Shown here: positions 1 to 5,150 of the stretch, one piece after another
How the letters are laid out: every line of letters begins with the position of its first letter
Position numbering within the stretch: the stretch's first letter is position 1
Source of the DNA: Bacillota bacterium
Lineage (GTDB): Bacteria > Bacillota > Clostridia > Lachnospirales > Lachnospiraceae
Direction: 5' to 3'
Assembly: GCA_023428655.1 (NCBI GenBank)
Contig: JAEYXC010000383.1
Location: 1 to 5,706 of the forward strand
Length of the DNA: 5,706 bases
Made by a program: the position numbers and the translations under genes
Notes under the pieces: model-generated
Database searches by the model: none
The model's input: only the letters and a program-made list of their open reading frames with translations
Told to the model about the DNA's origin: nothing

Positions 1-1224
1 CTCCTGCACTGCTTCCTGTACTAACCCCAGGATATATTCCTCCATCTGCTTTAGCTTCGCTCCCAGAGGGATATCTTCTCTTCTCATAGCTATTTCCCTC
101 AGCTGTTTCTTTCCAATGATTAGTTGCTGATCATGATAGATATCCTCGAAATCGATAATACGTTCCGGTAAGCTTAAAATAAATCGGTCCAGGATTTCTT
201 TAAACTGCAAGGAGGTCTTGAATTCTATACTGCTTTTTATCAGCGTTCGGTTATGTGGACTGGTGATTAAGCCTTCCAGGAATTGATTTCTGGATTGTAT
301 TCGTTCATTTTGCAAAATATTATGAAGAATCGCATCGAATACCACAGAAATCACATTGCTTTCCCCAAGCTCCGGTAATACATTCGAGATATACTGCTCA
401 AATATTTCATTGGGAGAGATGATGGTTATATTATTCGAGGATAGCTTTGTCTGCAAGCCCTGATACATCAAATATGCTGCTCGATGCAGAGCAATGGAGG
501 TCTTACCGCTCCCAGCCACACCTTGAACCATCATCAGGTCATTCTCCATATCACGTATTACAATGTCCTGTTCCTTCTGAATGGTTTCAACAATGGTTTT
601 CATTTTCGTTGATGTATTCTGGGACAACAGCTTTCTTAAGAACTCGTCAACAATTTGAACATCCGCATCAAAAAAATACTCCAGTATGCTGTTGTTTATT
701 TCATATTGACGTTTTAAATTAACCTCTCCGAAGATTCTGCCTACCGGTGCATCATAATATACGGCACCCGTTACAAAGCGGTAGAATACACTGGCAATTG
801 GTGACCTCCAGTCATGAACAACATGCTCATAGTGATTCTCTTTCTTTAATGAGGCTCTACCGATATATATCTTCTCATACTCTTCCTCATCCTCATATTT
901 AAAATCAATCCGAGCAAAATAAGGGGATTTGATCAGATGCTCCAGCATCATAATCTTATTCTCCTCCGCTTCATAATCCGTTATCTTTTCCAATACCGGA
1001 TTCACGAATTGACTTAATTCCGCAAGTGCTTCAAAGCCCTCCGAACCCCAGAGATTAGAGATCTGATGTGATGTTTCCTCACGCAGCTCCTTCTTAGACG
1101 AAAGAATCGCAGACTTGTTTTCCTCATTACGTTCTCTGGCTTTCTTAAGCTGAAGCTCAGCGATTGTTATCGTTTGTGCTAACCGTTCCTTTTCATAATC
1201 GAATTCAGACGGAAGATACCCCAT
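1..1224 (-). CDS. helD: HelD-like superfamily 1 (UvrD/Rep-type) helicase, N-terminal 408 residues; C-terminus outside window
   Basis: The frame is open from ATG at 1224 to the left edge, so only the first 408 residues are present; family members usually have about 700-790. Residues about 7-60 are charged and helical, matching the N-terminal coiled coil that HelD inserts into the RNA polymerase secondary channel. A DWRSPIASVFYR segment (about 139-149) is typical of HelD. A Q-motif-like IQKEQ (about 215-219) precedes the Walker A P-loop GVAGSGKT (235-242, K241), and ISPN (269-272) with VLPELGE (about 282-288) is also family-typical. Walker B and later helicase motifs would lie outside the window. 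HelD uses ATP to strip RNA polymerase from DNA and recycle it; that role is inferred from the family. The start is supported by GGAGGGG about 8 bases upstream. A hairpin separates it from the preceding gene, so it probably has its own promoter, though I see no convincing -35/-10 pair. A generic UvrD-like helicase is the alternative. Confidence 0.93.
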   Translation of the reverse strand, partial: MGYLPSEFDYEKERLAQTITIAELQLKKARERNEENKSAILSSKKELREETSHQISNLWGSEGFEALAELSQFVNPVLEKITDYEAEENKIMMLEHLIKSPYFARIDFKYEDEEEYEKIYIGRASLKKENHYEHVVHDWRSPIASVFYRFVTGAVYYDAPVGRIFGEVNLKRQYEINNSILEYFFDADVQIVDEFLRKLLSQNTSTKMKTIVETIQKEQDIVIRDMENDLMMVQGVAGSGKTSIALHRAAYLMYQGLQTKLSSNNITIISPNEIFEQYISNVLPELGESNVISVVFDAILHNILQNERIQSRNQFLEGLITSPHNRTLIKSSIEFKTSLQFKEILDRFILSLPERIIDFEDIYHDQQLIIGKKQLREIAMRREDIPLGAKLKQMEEYILGLVQEAVQE

Positions 1225-1306
1225 TCCACATTCCCCTCCATTCGGATATAGCAAAAATCTGCCATTACACGAAGTTACTGTAAAAGCTTAGCATACTCTT
1301 ATTCGG

Positions 1307-1327
1307 AAAAACAGTCTTGTTGTTTTT
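1307..1327. repeat. A/T-rich inverted repeat upstream of the HelD-like gene
   Basis: A perfect 7-base inverted repeat, AAAAACA (1307-1313) and TGTTTTT (1321-1327), flanks a 7-base loop. It lies about 85-115 bases before the HelD-like start, between that gene and the terminator hairpin. It could be an operator, a weak terminator-like hairpin or chance in AT-rich DNA. Only the sequence symmetry is directly seen. Confidence 0.3.
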
Positions 1328-1355
1328 GGAAATTTATGATAATATAAAGATGGAA

Positions 1356-1389
1356 AGAAGGTGATAATGCTGTTGCATCATCACCTTCT
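1356..1389 (-). terminator. Strong hairpin, probable terminator of the metallo-hydrolase gene (possibly bidirectional)
   Basis: A 10-base-pair stem (1356-1365 with 1380-1389) continues, after one A/C mismatch, into four more pairs closed by a TGTT loop at 1371-1374. It begins 18 bases after the stop codon of the minus-strand metallo-hydrolase. In the minus direction the hairpin is followed by a T-rich stretch (TTCCATCTTTATATT). In the plus direction it is followed by a cleaner T-run (ATTTTTTAC at 1390-1398). The better T-run is thus on the strand without a gene, which fits a bidirectional terminator or one that relies mainly on stem strength. Confidence 0.75.
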
Positions 1390-1406
1390 ATTTTTTACTT
1401 ATTAGG

Positions 1407-2111
1407 TTAATTCATTGGCTCATTCGGGAACGATCCCCCATGATAACATATCATCTGTTTTGCCGGGTGGGATAACAAATGCTTCATGGAAGCGGCAGCC
1501 TTCTCCATATCCATCGTGAACTGAGGATTAGCAATCACCGGCTTTCCATTCTCAAGTGCAATGGCATCCCCAGCAATAATCGTTGAAAATTCCGGTAAAT
1601 AAAGGGATATATGTCCCGGTGTATGTCCCGCGGTCAAGATTACCTCGCAGCCTCCGCAAAAAGGCAACCACTCTCCATCTGTTAGTATTTGATCAATGGA
1701 CACCGGCTCCACGGACCTTAGGAGCTCACAAAAGGCTCTCCCGAATTCCTGTTGTTCCTCCGGTAATATCTTCTGCAACTGTTCCGCCTGCAAAAGGCGC
1801 AAGGATTTGCGAGTCCCATCGATATAGGGCGTTTCTTCCATAGATGCAAGAATTCTTACATCTGGGTACTTACGCTTAAATGCTGCTGCGGCTCCCATAT
1901 GATCATGGTCCTGATGGGATAGAATGATGTGGGTTATTTTCTCCGGTAATATATCCTTTTGCTCCAGTGCTTCTTCCAGCTTTCGCAAGGAACCGACATA
2001 GCCACAATCGACCAAGACGCAATTCGTAGTATCCTGTAACACAACGGGATGAAGCTCTTCCCGGACCGTACCATATGACATATCTAATGTTAGTATAATT
2101 AATTCCTTCAT
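1407..2111 (-). CDS. Metallo-beta-lactamase-fold metal-dependent hydrolase
   Basis: This 234-residue soluble protein (no signal peptide) is full length for a glyoxalase-II/lactonase-like MBL-fold hydrolase (COG0491-type). The metal motif is SHQDHDHMG: H66, D70 and H71 match the classical HxHxDH, but D68 stands where the second His is usual; this HxDxDH variant is known in the fold. Other ligands are present: H163 in AGHTPGH, the bridging D182 in AGDA, and H224 in YHGG. This predicts a dinuclear, probably zinc, site. The substrate is not predictable: thioesters, lactones and other esters are all possible. An ATG with GAGG seven bases upstream supports the start. A promoter-like pair lies just upstream and a strong hairpin downstream, suggesting a single-gene transcript, with possible read-through from the FakA-like gene 54 bases before it. 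The fold is very secure, the function open. Confidence 0.93.
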   Translation of the reverse strand: MKELIILTLDMSYGTVREELHPVVLQDTTNCVLVDCGYVGSLRKLEEALEQKDILPEKITHIILSHQDHDHMGAAAAFKRKYPDVRILASMEETPYIDGTRKSLRLLQAEQLQKILPEEQQEFGRAFCELLRSVEPVSIDQILTDGEWLPFCGGCEVILTAGHTPGHISLYLPEFSTIIAGDAIALENGKPVIANPQFTMDMEKAAASMKHLLSHPAKQMICYHGGSFPNEPMN

Positions 2112-2150
2112 ATGACTTCCTCATATTTCGTTGTAGACGGTGAAATACTG

Positions 2151-2178
2151 ATTATAAAAAATAAATTAGCCATGTAAC
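2151..2178 (-). promoter_or_regulatory. Probable sigma-A promoter of the metallo-hydrolase gene
   Basis: On the minus strand GTTACA (2178-2173, four of six matches to TTGACA) is followed after 16 bases by a perfect TATAAT (2156-2151). Transcription would begin near 2144, giving a leader of about 33 bases that contains the ribosome binding site. The -35 box overlaps the last codons of the preceding FakA-like gene, so the hydrolase can be expressed separately. Perfect -10 boxes also occur by chance in AT-rich DNA. Confidence 0.5.
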
Positions 2179-2417
2179 CCTCTTGACTGTCGATCCATAT
2201 CCTCTACCACGATGTCATAAATTTCTCCAAGTGACGCGCAGTACTCCAATACCTCCCAGGGTTCATTGGTATGAAAATGTATCTTGATTAGCTCCTCATC
2301 ACCTACTGCAAGTAGACAATCGCCCTTCAGATGATTCGTAAAATAATCTGTAATTTTATCCTCATCCAAATTTTCTCCTTCTATTAATAATTGTGTATCG
2401 TATTTGTATTCTAACAT
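2166..2417 (-). CDS. Stand-alone FakA/DAK2 middle-domain-like small protein
   Basis: This 83-residue protein resembles the region that follows the DhaL (ATP-binding) domain in FakA/YloV fatty acid kinase subunits, not a whole kinase. The match rests on GENLDEDKITDYF (14-26), GDCLLAVGDEELIKIHFHTNEP (32-53) and the following VLEYCASLGEIYDI segment (56-69). H47 and H49 in HFHTNEP correspond to the His-x-His that, as I recall, binds a metal in FakA. The usual YCTE motif at the start of this domain reads YDTQ here (D7), so one expected Cys ligand appears changed. There is no ATP-binding DhaL domain and no fatty-acid-binding FakB/DegV partner nearby. Such proteins are sometimes annotated 'kinase to dihydroxyacetone kinase', which probably overstates their function. 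GGAAG about eight bases before the ATG supports the start. It could be a regulatory or binding module; its activity is unknown. Confidence 0.85.
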   Translation of the reverse strand: MLEYKYDTQLLIEGENLDEDKITDYFTNHLKGDCLLAVGDEELIKIHFHTNEPWEVLEYCASLGEIYDIVVEDMDRQSRGLHG

Positions 2418-2436
2418 TTTTATCTTCCTTTCTTAG

Positions 2437-2552
2437 TCATATCCTATAACTACTGTGATTTTTCATATTAATTTTACTATAGTAGAATCTCGAATTCCAG
2501 CTCATGTTTGATTGGAATATCATCCAGCCTCCTATAAGAAAAAGAACAACAA
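2437..2552 (-). other. Intergenic stretch with possible coding remnant or tiny ORF
   Basis: Between the phosphotransferase and the FakA-like gene two overlapping minus-strand reading frames catch the eye. One starts at 2523 with a perfect AGGAGG (2533-2528) four bases upstream and gives 28 residues (MIFQSNMSWNS...), ending at 2437. The other gives a tail reading RRLDDIPIKHELEFEILL (2532-2479), then TAG; this looks like the end of a real protein, but its upstream part runs through a poor Cys/Ser/Phe-rich stretch. They cannot both be genuine, and either may be chance. No terminator hairpin was found behind the phosphotransferase, only a T-rich run near 2536-2550. Confidence 0.2.
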
Positions 2553-3326
2553 TCAAAACAATTCATCCAGCAGAATATAATAATCTAATTTCTCTTGATC
2601 GAGTGGAATACTTAGCTCCTTAAGCAGAAGGTTATCATACTCTTCTGTATTAAAATTGTGATGGAAGGAGCGAAGGCACAGAGCCACATCCTGCCACTGA
2701 TCAGCAATACCTGCTCTACCTATATCAATAAAGCCCGTGACACGGTTTCCATCTGCAAATATATTCGGAAGACAATAATCACCATGGGTTAATACAAGCT
2801 CTTCCTCCCTTGGTTGATTGTTGATCAGGTAACGAAGCAGGTCCTCAGGAGCAGAAAAGCTGTCATTTTCCGGTTCCCAATCGGACATATCTACACGATG
2901 ATTTCTTACATTCTCTGCAGCTACCTCCAACTTCCTACTCAAATTATTATGAATTGGACATGCCTGAATATCAACAGACCATAATAAACGAAGCCCCTCG
3001 GCTAATAAGGACACTGCTAGCTTCGGCCTCTGCAAGTAATAATCATCGCATAACATCCTTCCTGCAATTTCTGAGATCAGCAGATAATTATACTCTGCTT
3101 CAGAAACCCATTCAAGGACCTTCGGTACCGAGATTCTTCCCTCCAGCCACAGAAGATTTTGATATTCTTTCTCTAGTTCACCGGATTTGGGTTCAATCTT
3201 CAGATATAACACCATATCCTCCGAACAATAACGATAAACACTGGCCTGTGAACACCCGATCTTATTCTGAACCCCGTGTAGTCCTTTCAGGTGCTTATTG
3301 ATCAGGTCCGGTAATATGATATCCAT
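2553..3326 (-). CDS. APH(3')-family aminoglycoside 3'-O-phosphotransferase homologue
   Basis: This 257-residue cytoplasmic protein is a near full-length match in architecture to APH(3') enzymes (IIIa has 264), which use ATP to phosphorylate the 3'-OH of kanamycin/neomycin-type aminoglycosides. Seen: nucleotide loop GCSQASVYR (24-32); K43 in YLKIE and E54, the conserved Lys-Glu pair; the WLEGRISVPKVL block (60-71) close to IIIa; catalytic loop THGDYCLPN with D183 and N188; metal-binding D201 in FIDIGRAG; then IADQWQDVALCLRS (207-220); and the C-terminal YILLDELF, almost as in IIIa. The HGDxCLPN loop is more like types I/II, so it is a divergent member. The ATG has AGGTGAT upstream. It sits 31 bases behind two membrane-anchored unknowns, probably in one operon, with no promoter evident in the gap and no mobile element nearby, so it looks chromosomal. 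Whether it confers resistance or phosphorylates something else cannot be told from sequence. Confidence 0.92.
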   Translation of the reverse strand: MDIILPDLINKHLKGLHGVQNKIGCSQASVYRYCSEDMVLYLKIEPKSGELEKEYQNLLWLEGRISVPKVLEWVSEAEYNYLLISEIAGRMLCDDYYLQRPKLAVSLLAEGLRLLWSVDIQACPIHNNLSRKLEVAAENVRNHRVDMSDWEPENDSFSAPEDLLRYLINNQPREEELVLTHGDYCLPNIFADGNRVTGFIDIGRAGIADQWQDVALCLRSFHHNFNTEEYDNLLLKELSIPLDQEKLDYYILLDELF

Positions 3327-3357
3327 AAATCATCACCTCATTTCCTGATAAATGGTC

Positions 3358-3771
3358 TTACGATAATCGATCCACTATGCTTTTTAACTCATCCCGATAA
3401 TCCTGATCCGGCTTATAGTTTTTACCATTCACAATAATATCGTCGGATAGGATGGAGAACGTATACTTTTGACCGCTTTTTAGCTTGATGTCAAATACGA
3501 GAGCCGATCCAAATCTATGGTGGCCTAACATACTCTTGAACTTCATTGTTTGTAATTCATGGAAGATCTCTTGTATATGCTCCCTCTCGCTTATCGTGAT
3601 GGTTTCAATTGAATCTTGAAAGGTTATCCGATCCACTTCAGAAGCATCCATCTTTCTAAGCATGTTTGAGTTTCTTCCCACCCAAGCGATTACACCTACT
3701 ACCGTGGCCAATAGCATTATTGTTATAACAATAATTTTCTTTTTCACTATGAATATTCCCCCTAATATCAT
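3358..3771 (-). CDS. Small membrane-anchored protein of unknown function
   Basis: The 137 residues comprise a short basic start (KKK at 10-12), one hydrophobic helix (about 13-31) and a roughly 105-residue soluble domain that should face outside. There is no lipobox Cys, so a signal anchor is more likely than a lipoprotein. The domain has a pattern of short beta strands (SIETITIS, SALVFDIKLKSGQKYTFSIL, DDIIVNGKNYK) and a C-terminal helix DYRDELKSIVDRLS. I do not recognise the family. The ATG at 3771 has GAGGAAG (3784-3778) at good distance, but GTG at 3747 (codon 9, directly before the KKK) follows AGGGGG about 10 bases upstream and gives a more typical signal-anchor start, so both are possible. 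It follows the previous anchored gene after 29 bases and precedes the phosphotransferase by 31, which suggests co-transcription. It may be a cell-surface sensor or accessory protein; no function is assigned. Confidence 0.8.
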   Translation of the reverse strand: MILGGIFIVKKKIIVITIMLLATVVGVIAWVGRNSNMLRKMDASEVDRITFQDSIETITISEREHIQEIFHELQTMKFKSMLGHHRFGSALVFDIKLKSGQKYTFSILSDDIIVNGKNYKPDQDYRDELKSIVDRLS

Positions 3772-3800
3772 ATTCTACTTCCTCACCACTGCAATCCTTG

Positions 3801-4181
3801 TTAATTCTTCACCCTATCCCATTGTTTCGTTTCCTCGTTCTTTTGCAACACCAATTTGAATTCCCCATTTCCTTTATAAAAATATATCTCATTGATGTTC
3901 GGAGCTAATTCAATCTGGAACTCATTTTTCGCACCAAGAGAGCTGTTGAAGCCAAAGGTGGAATAAAAGGTGATTCGTTTCTTGTTCCCCTCATCCTTTG
4001 ATTTCATTGTTCTTGTATAGCCGATACTGCTAGCAACACCAACCTTTAGTGTCATTATACTGCCATCCTCTGTAGTAGTATAATCCGATATCATGATACC
4101 GGAAATCCTCCCACCGGTACTTAATACCAATACTACAATAATAATTATGATACCAATCATAACAAAATATCTAGCCTTCAT
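3801..4181 (-). CDS. Small membrane-anchored protein of unknown function
   Basis: A protein of 126 residues: MKAR, one very hydrophobic helix (about residues 6-22, rich in Ile/Val), then an extracytoplasmic domain of about 100 residues with many Ser/Thr and predicted beta strands (ISGIMISDYTTTEDG, TLKVGVASSIGYTRT, ITFYSTFGFNSSLGAKNEFQIEL, EIYFYKGNGEFKLVLQKN). No catalytic motif is seen and I do not recognise a named family. I chose ATG at 4181 because AGGTGAT (4192-4186) sits at ideal distance; a GTG three codons upstream (4190) extends the frame to 129 residues but lies inside that ribosome binding site. It is first of a tightly spaced trio with the next anchored protein and the phosphotransferase. 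The sequence before it contains a short repeated motif that could be regulatory. Both anchored proteins share general layout but I see no clear sequence similarity between them. Confidence 0.8.
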   Translation of the reverse strand: MKARYFVMIGIIIIIVVLVLSTGGRISGIMISDYTTTEDGSIMTLKVGVASSIGYTRTMKSKDEGNKKRITFYSTFGFNSSLGAKNEFQIELAPNINEIYFYKGNGEFKLVLQKNEETKQWDRVKN

Positions 4182-4185
4182 CCAT

Positions 4186-4192
4186 ATCACCT
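4186..4192 (-). promoter_or_regulatory. Ribosome binding site deciding the start of the gene at 4181
   Basis: AGGTGAT on the minus strand, with its AGGTG core six bases from ATG 4181. The in-frame GTG at 4190 overlaps this site, which argues that the downstream ATG is the real start. Confidence 0.65.
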
Positions 4193-4202
4193 AATTTCCT
4201 GT

Positions 4203-4249
4203 ATTCGTTTCATACGCAAGAGCTCATAGTTTCATACGAATGTTTCATA
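4203..4249. repeat. Three direct copies of GTTTCATA with inverted ATTCGT/ACGAAT ends
   Basis: GTTTCATA occurs at 4207-4214, 4229-4236 and 4242-4249; the first two extend to GTTTCATACG. Start-to-start distances are 22 and 13 bases. ATTCGT (4203-4208) and ACGAAT (4236-4241) are inverted, so a weak long-looped hairpin is also possible. The array ends about 20 bases before the start of the first membrane-anchored gene, in the place expected for an operator or leader element. No convincing -35/-10 pair was found with it, although TATTAT (minus strand, 4254-4249) overlaps its far end. Confidence 0.5.
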
Positions 4250-4312
4250 ATAAGAACTTTCATTTGTATAGATGTTTCTAAGCATAGAACCATTAAATAC
4301 ATTTACTTTTTA

Positions 4313-4663
4313 CTATTTTCTTAATATTTTTTCCATTGCCTTTCCTTTGGCTAACTCATCGATAAGTTTATCTAGGTAACGAATTTGTTTCATAACACCT
4401 TCTTCCATTTCCTCCACACGGTATCCGCAGATAACCCCTTTAATGAGGGCTGCATTCGGATTAAATTCGGGAGCCTGATTAAAAAATGTCTCCATATCTG
4501 TTTCTTCCATAATTTGCTTTTGTAAGGAGGCTTCATCATAACCGGTAAGCCAATATATAATTTCATCAACCTCGATTTTACTTCTTCCTTTTCTCTCTGC
4601 CTTTTGAATATAAAGATCATAAACACTGGAAAAAGACATCTTAAAGATACGTGGTTTCTCCAT
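4313..4663 (-). CDS. DUF2200 family protein
   Basis: The 116-residue sequence matches my memory of the DUF2200 family over its whole length: RIFKMSFSSVYDLYIQKAERKGR (5-27), KIEVDEIIYWLTGYDE (29-44), ETFFNQAPEFNPNAALIKGVICGYRVEEME (58-87) and the hallmark tail IRYLDKLIDELAKGKAMEKILRK (94-116). It is a small, charged, mostly helical cytoplasmic protein without membrane segments. No biochemical role is established to my knowledge, and no catalytic motif is obvious; the conserved NP..LIKG.ICG segment with C79 is the likeliest functional patch. AAAGGAG before the ATG supports the start. It lies 76 bases after the four-helix membrane protein, a gap in which no clear promoter is seen, so it may be transcribed alone or with that gene. 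A shifted frame over the same DNA (4390-4704) is a shadow. Confidence 0.92.
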   Translation of the reverse strand: MEKPRIFKMSFSSVYDLYIQKAERKGRSKIEVDEIIYWLTGYDEASLQKQIMEETDMETFFNQAPEFNPNAALIKGVICGYRVEEMEEGVMKQIRYLDKLIDELAKGKAMEKILRK

Positions 4664-4675
4664 ATTAATCTCTCC

Positions 4676-4689
4676 TTTGTTTTAACAAA
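4676..4689. repeat. Small inverted repeat next to the DUF2200 ribosome binding site
   Basis: TTTGTT (4676-4681) and AACAAA (4684-4689) form a perfect 6-base inverted repeat around TT, overlapping the AAAGGAG ribosome binding site by three bases. It could be an operator controlling the DUF2200 gene, but such short A/T palindromes arise easily by chance. Confidence 0.25.
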
Positions 4690-4739
4690 ATTTATCCCTA
4701 TCATCTGCGTAACGATTTCGTGCCTACTTTTTTATCCTA

Positions 4740-5129
4740 TCATAAGGGTTTTTGGCTCCGAATACTTCTTAACGAAATATCCATAATGATACCAATCAAG
4801 ATAGCTACGATGAATACCATTCCCCATATTAACCAAGCATTATTGGTTCTTCCTCCACCCGGATCCAGACCATCCGTGTTGAAAAGCAGAGCAAGAATGA
4901 ATCCTAGAAGATATCCTATCACAGTAGAAGCTGATGTGATTCGTTTTCCAAACATCACTGCTATCAGTATAATCACACCACCGATTAACGCTAAGAGATT
5001 CGGCCATTGCTTCATTCCATGCATCTCAAAGAAACCAAACCTACAAAGCCAATATACGAAACCATGCAAGCCAAGCATCATGGCTCCCAAAATAATTCTA
5101 TTTGTAATAACCTTATGCTTCAACACCAT
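4740..5129 (-). CDS. Small four-helix integral membrane protein of unknown function
   Basis: A protein of 129 residues with four hydrophobic segments: about 12-30, 44-61, 69-84 and 97-117. The loop between helices 3 and 4 carries NTDGLDPGGGRTNN (84-97), a glycine-rich, probably conserved motif, and the first loop carries FFEMHGMKQWPN (33-44). Ends are basic (KHK; RSIRSQK), fitting an inner-membrane protein. I do not recognise a named family; no transporter or enzyme signature is visible. AGGAGG (5138-5133) lies only three bases before ATG 5129, which is tight; GTG (5126) or TTG (5123), codons 2 and 3, would have better spacing, so the true start may be one or two codons in. It follows the methyltransferase after 21 bases, suggesting they are transcribed together, though a functional link is only inference. 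Confidence 0.82.
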   Translation of the reverse strand: MVLKHKVITNRIILGAMMLGLHGFVYWLCRFGFFEMHGMKQWPNLLALIGGVIILIAVMFGKRITSASTVIGYLLGFILALLFNTDGLDPGGGRTNNAWLIWGMVFIVAILIGIIMDISLRSIRSQKPL

Positions 5130-5150
5130 CGGCCTCCTATTATGTAATCC

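Noticed and set aside
447..722. Plus-strand reading frame of 91 codons opposite the HelD-like gene
   Set aside because: It lies wholly antisense to a confidently identified helicase, and its composition resembles no protein family.
1583..1843. Plus-strand frame and an overlapping minus-strand frame (1903-2124) over the metallo-hydrolase
   Set aside because: Both are shadows of the metallo-hydrolase, whose metal ligands and length are intact in its own frame.
2475..2484. 10-base palindrome TACTATAGTA
   Set aside because: Short and A/T-rich, easily by chance; the TATAGT it contains has no acceptable -35 box at 16-18 bases.
2954..3301. Plus-strand frame of 115 codons
   Set aside because: Antisense shadow of the aminoglycoside phosphotransferase; no family-like features.
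4275..4295. Possible terminator hairpin after the DUF2200 gene
   Set aside because: Only about five A/T-rich pairs (TTCTA with TAGAA) and no T-run in the transcribed direction.
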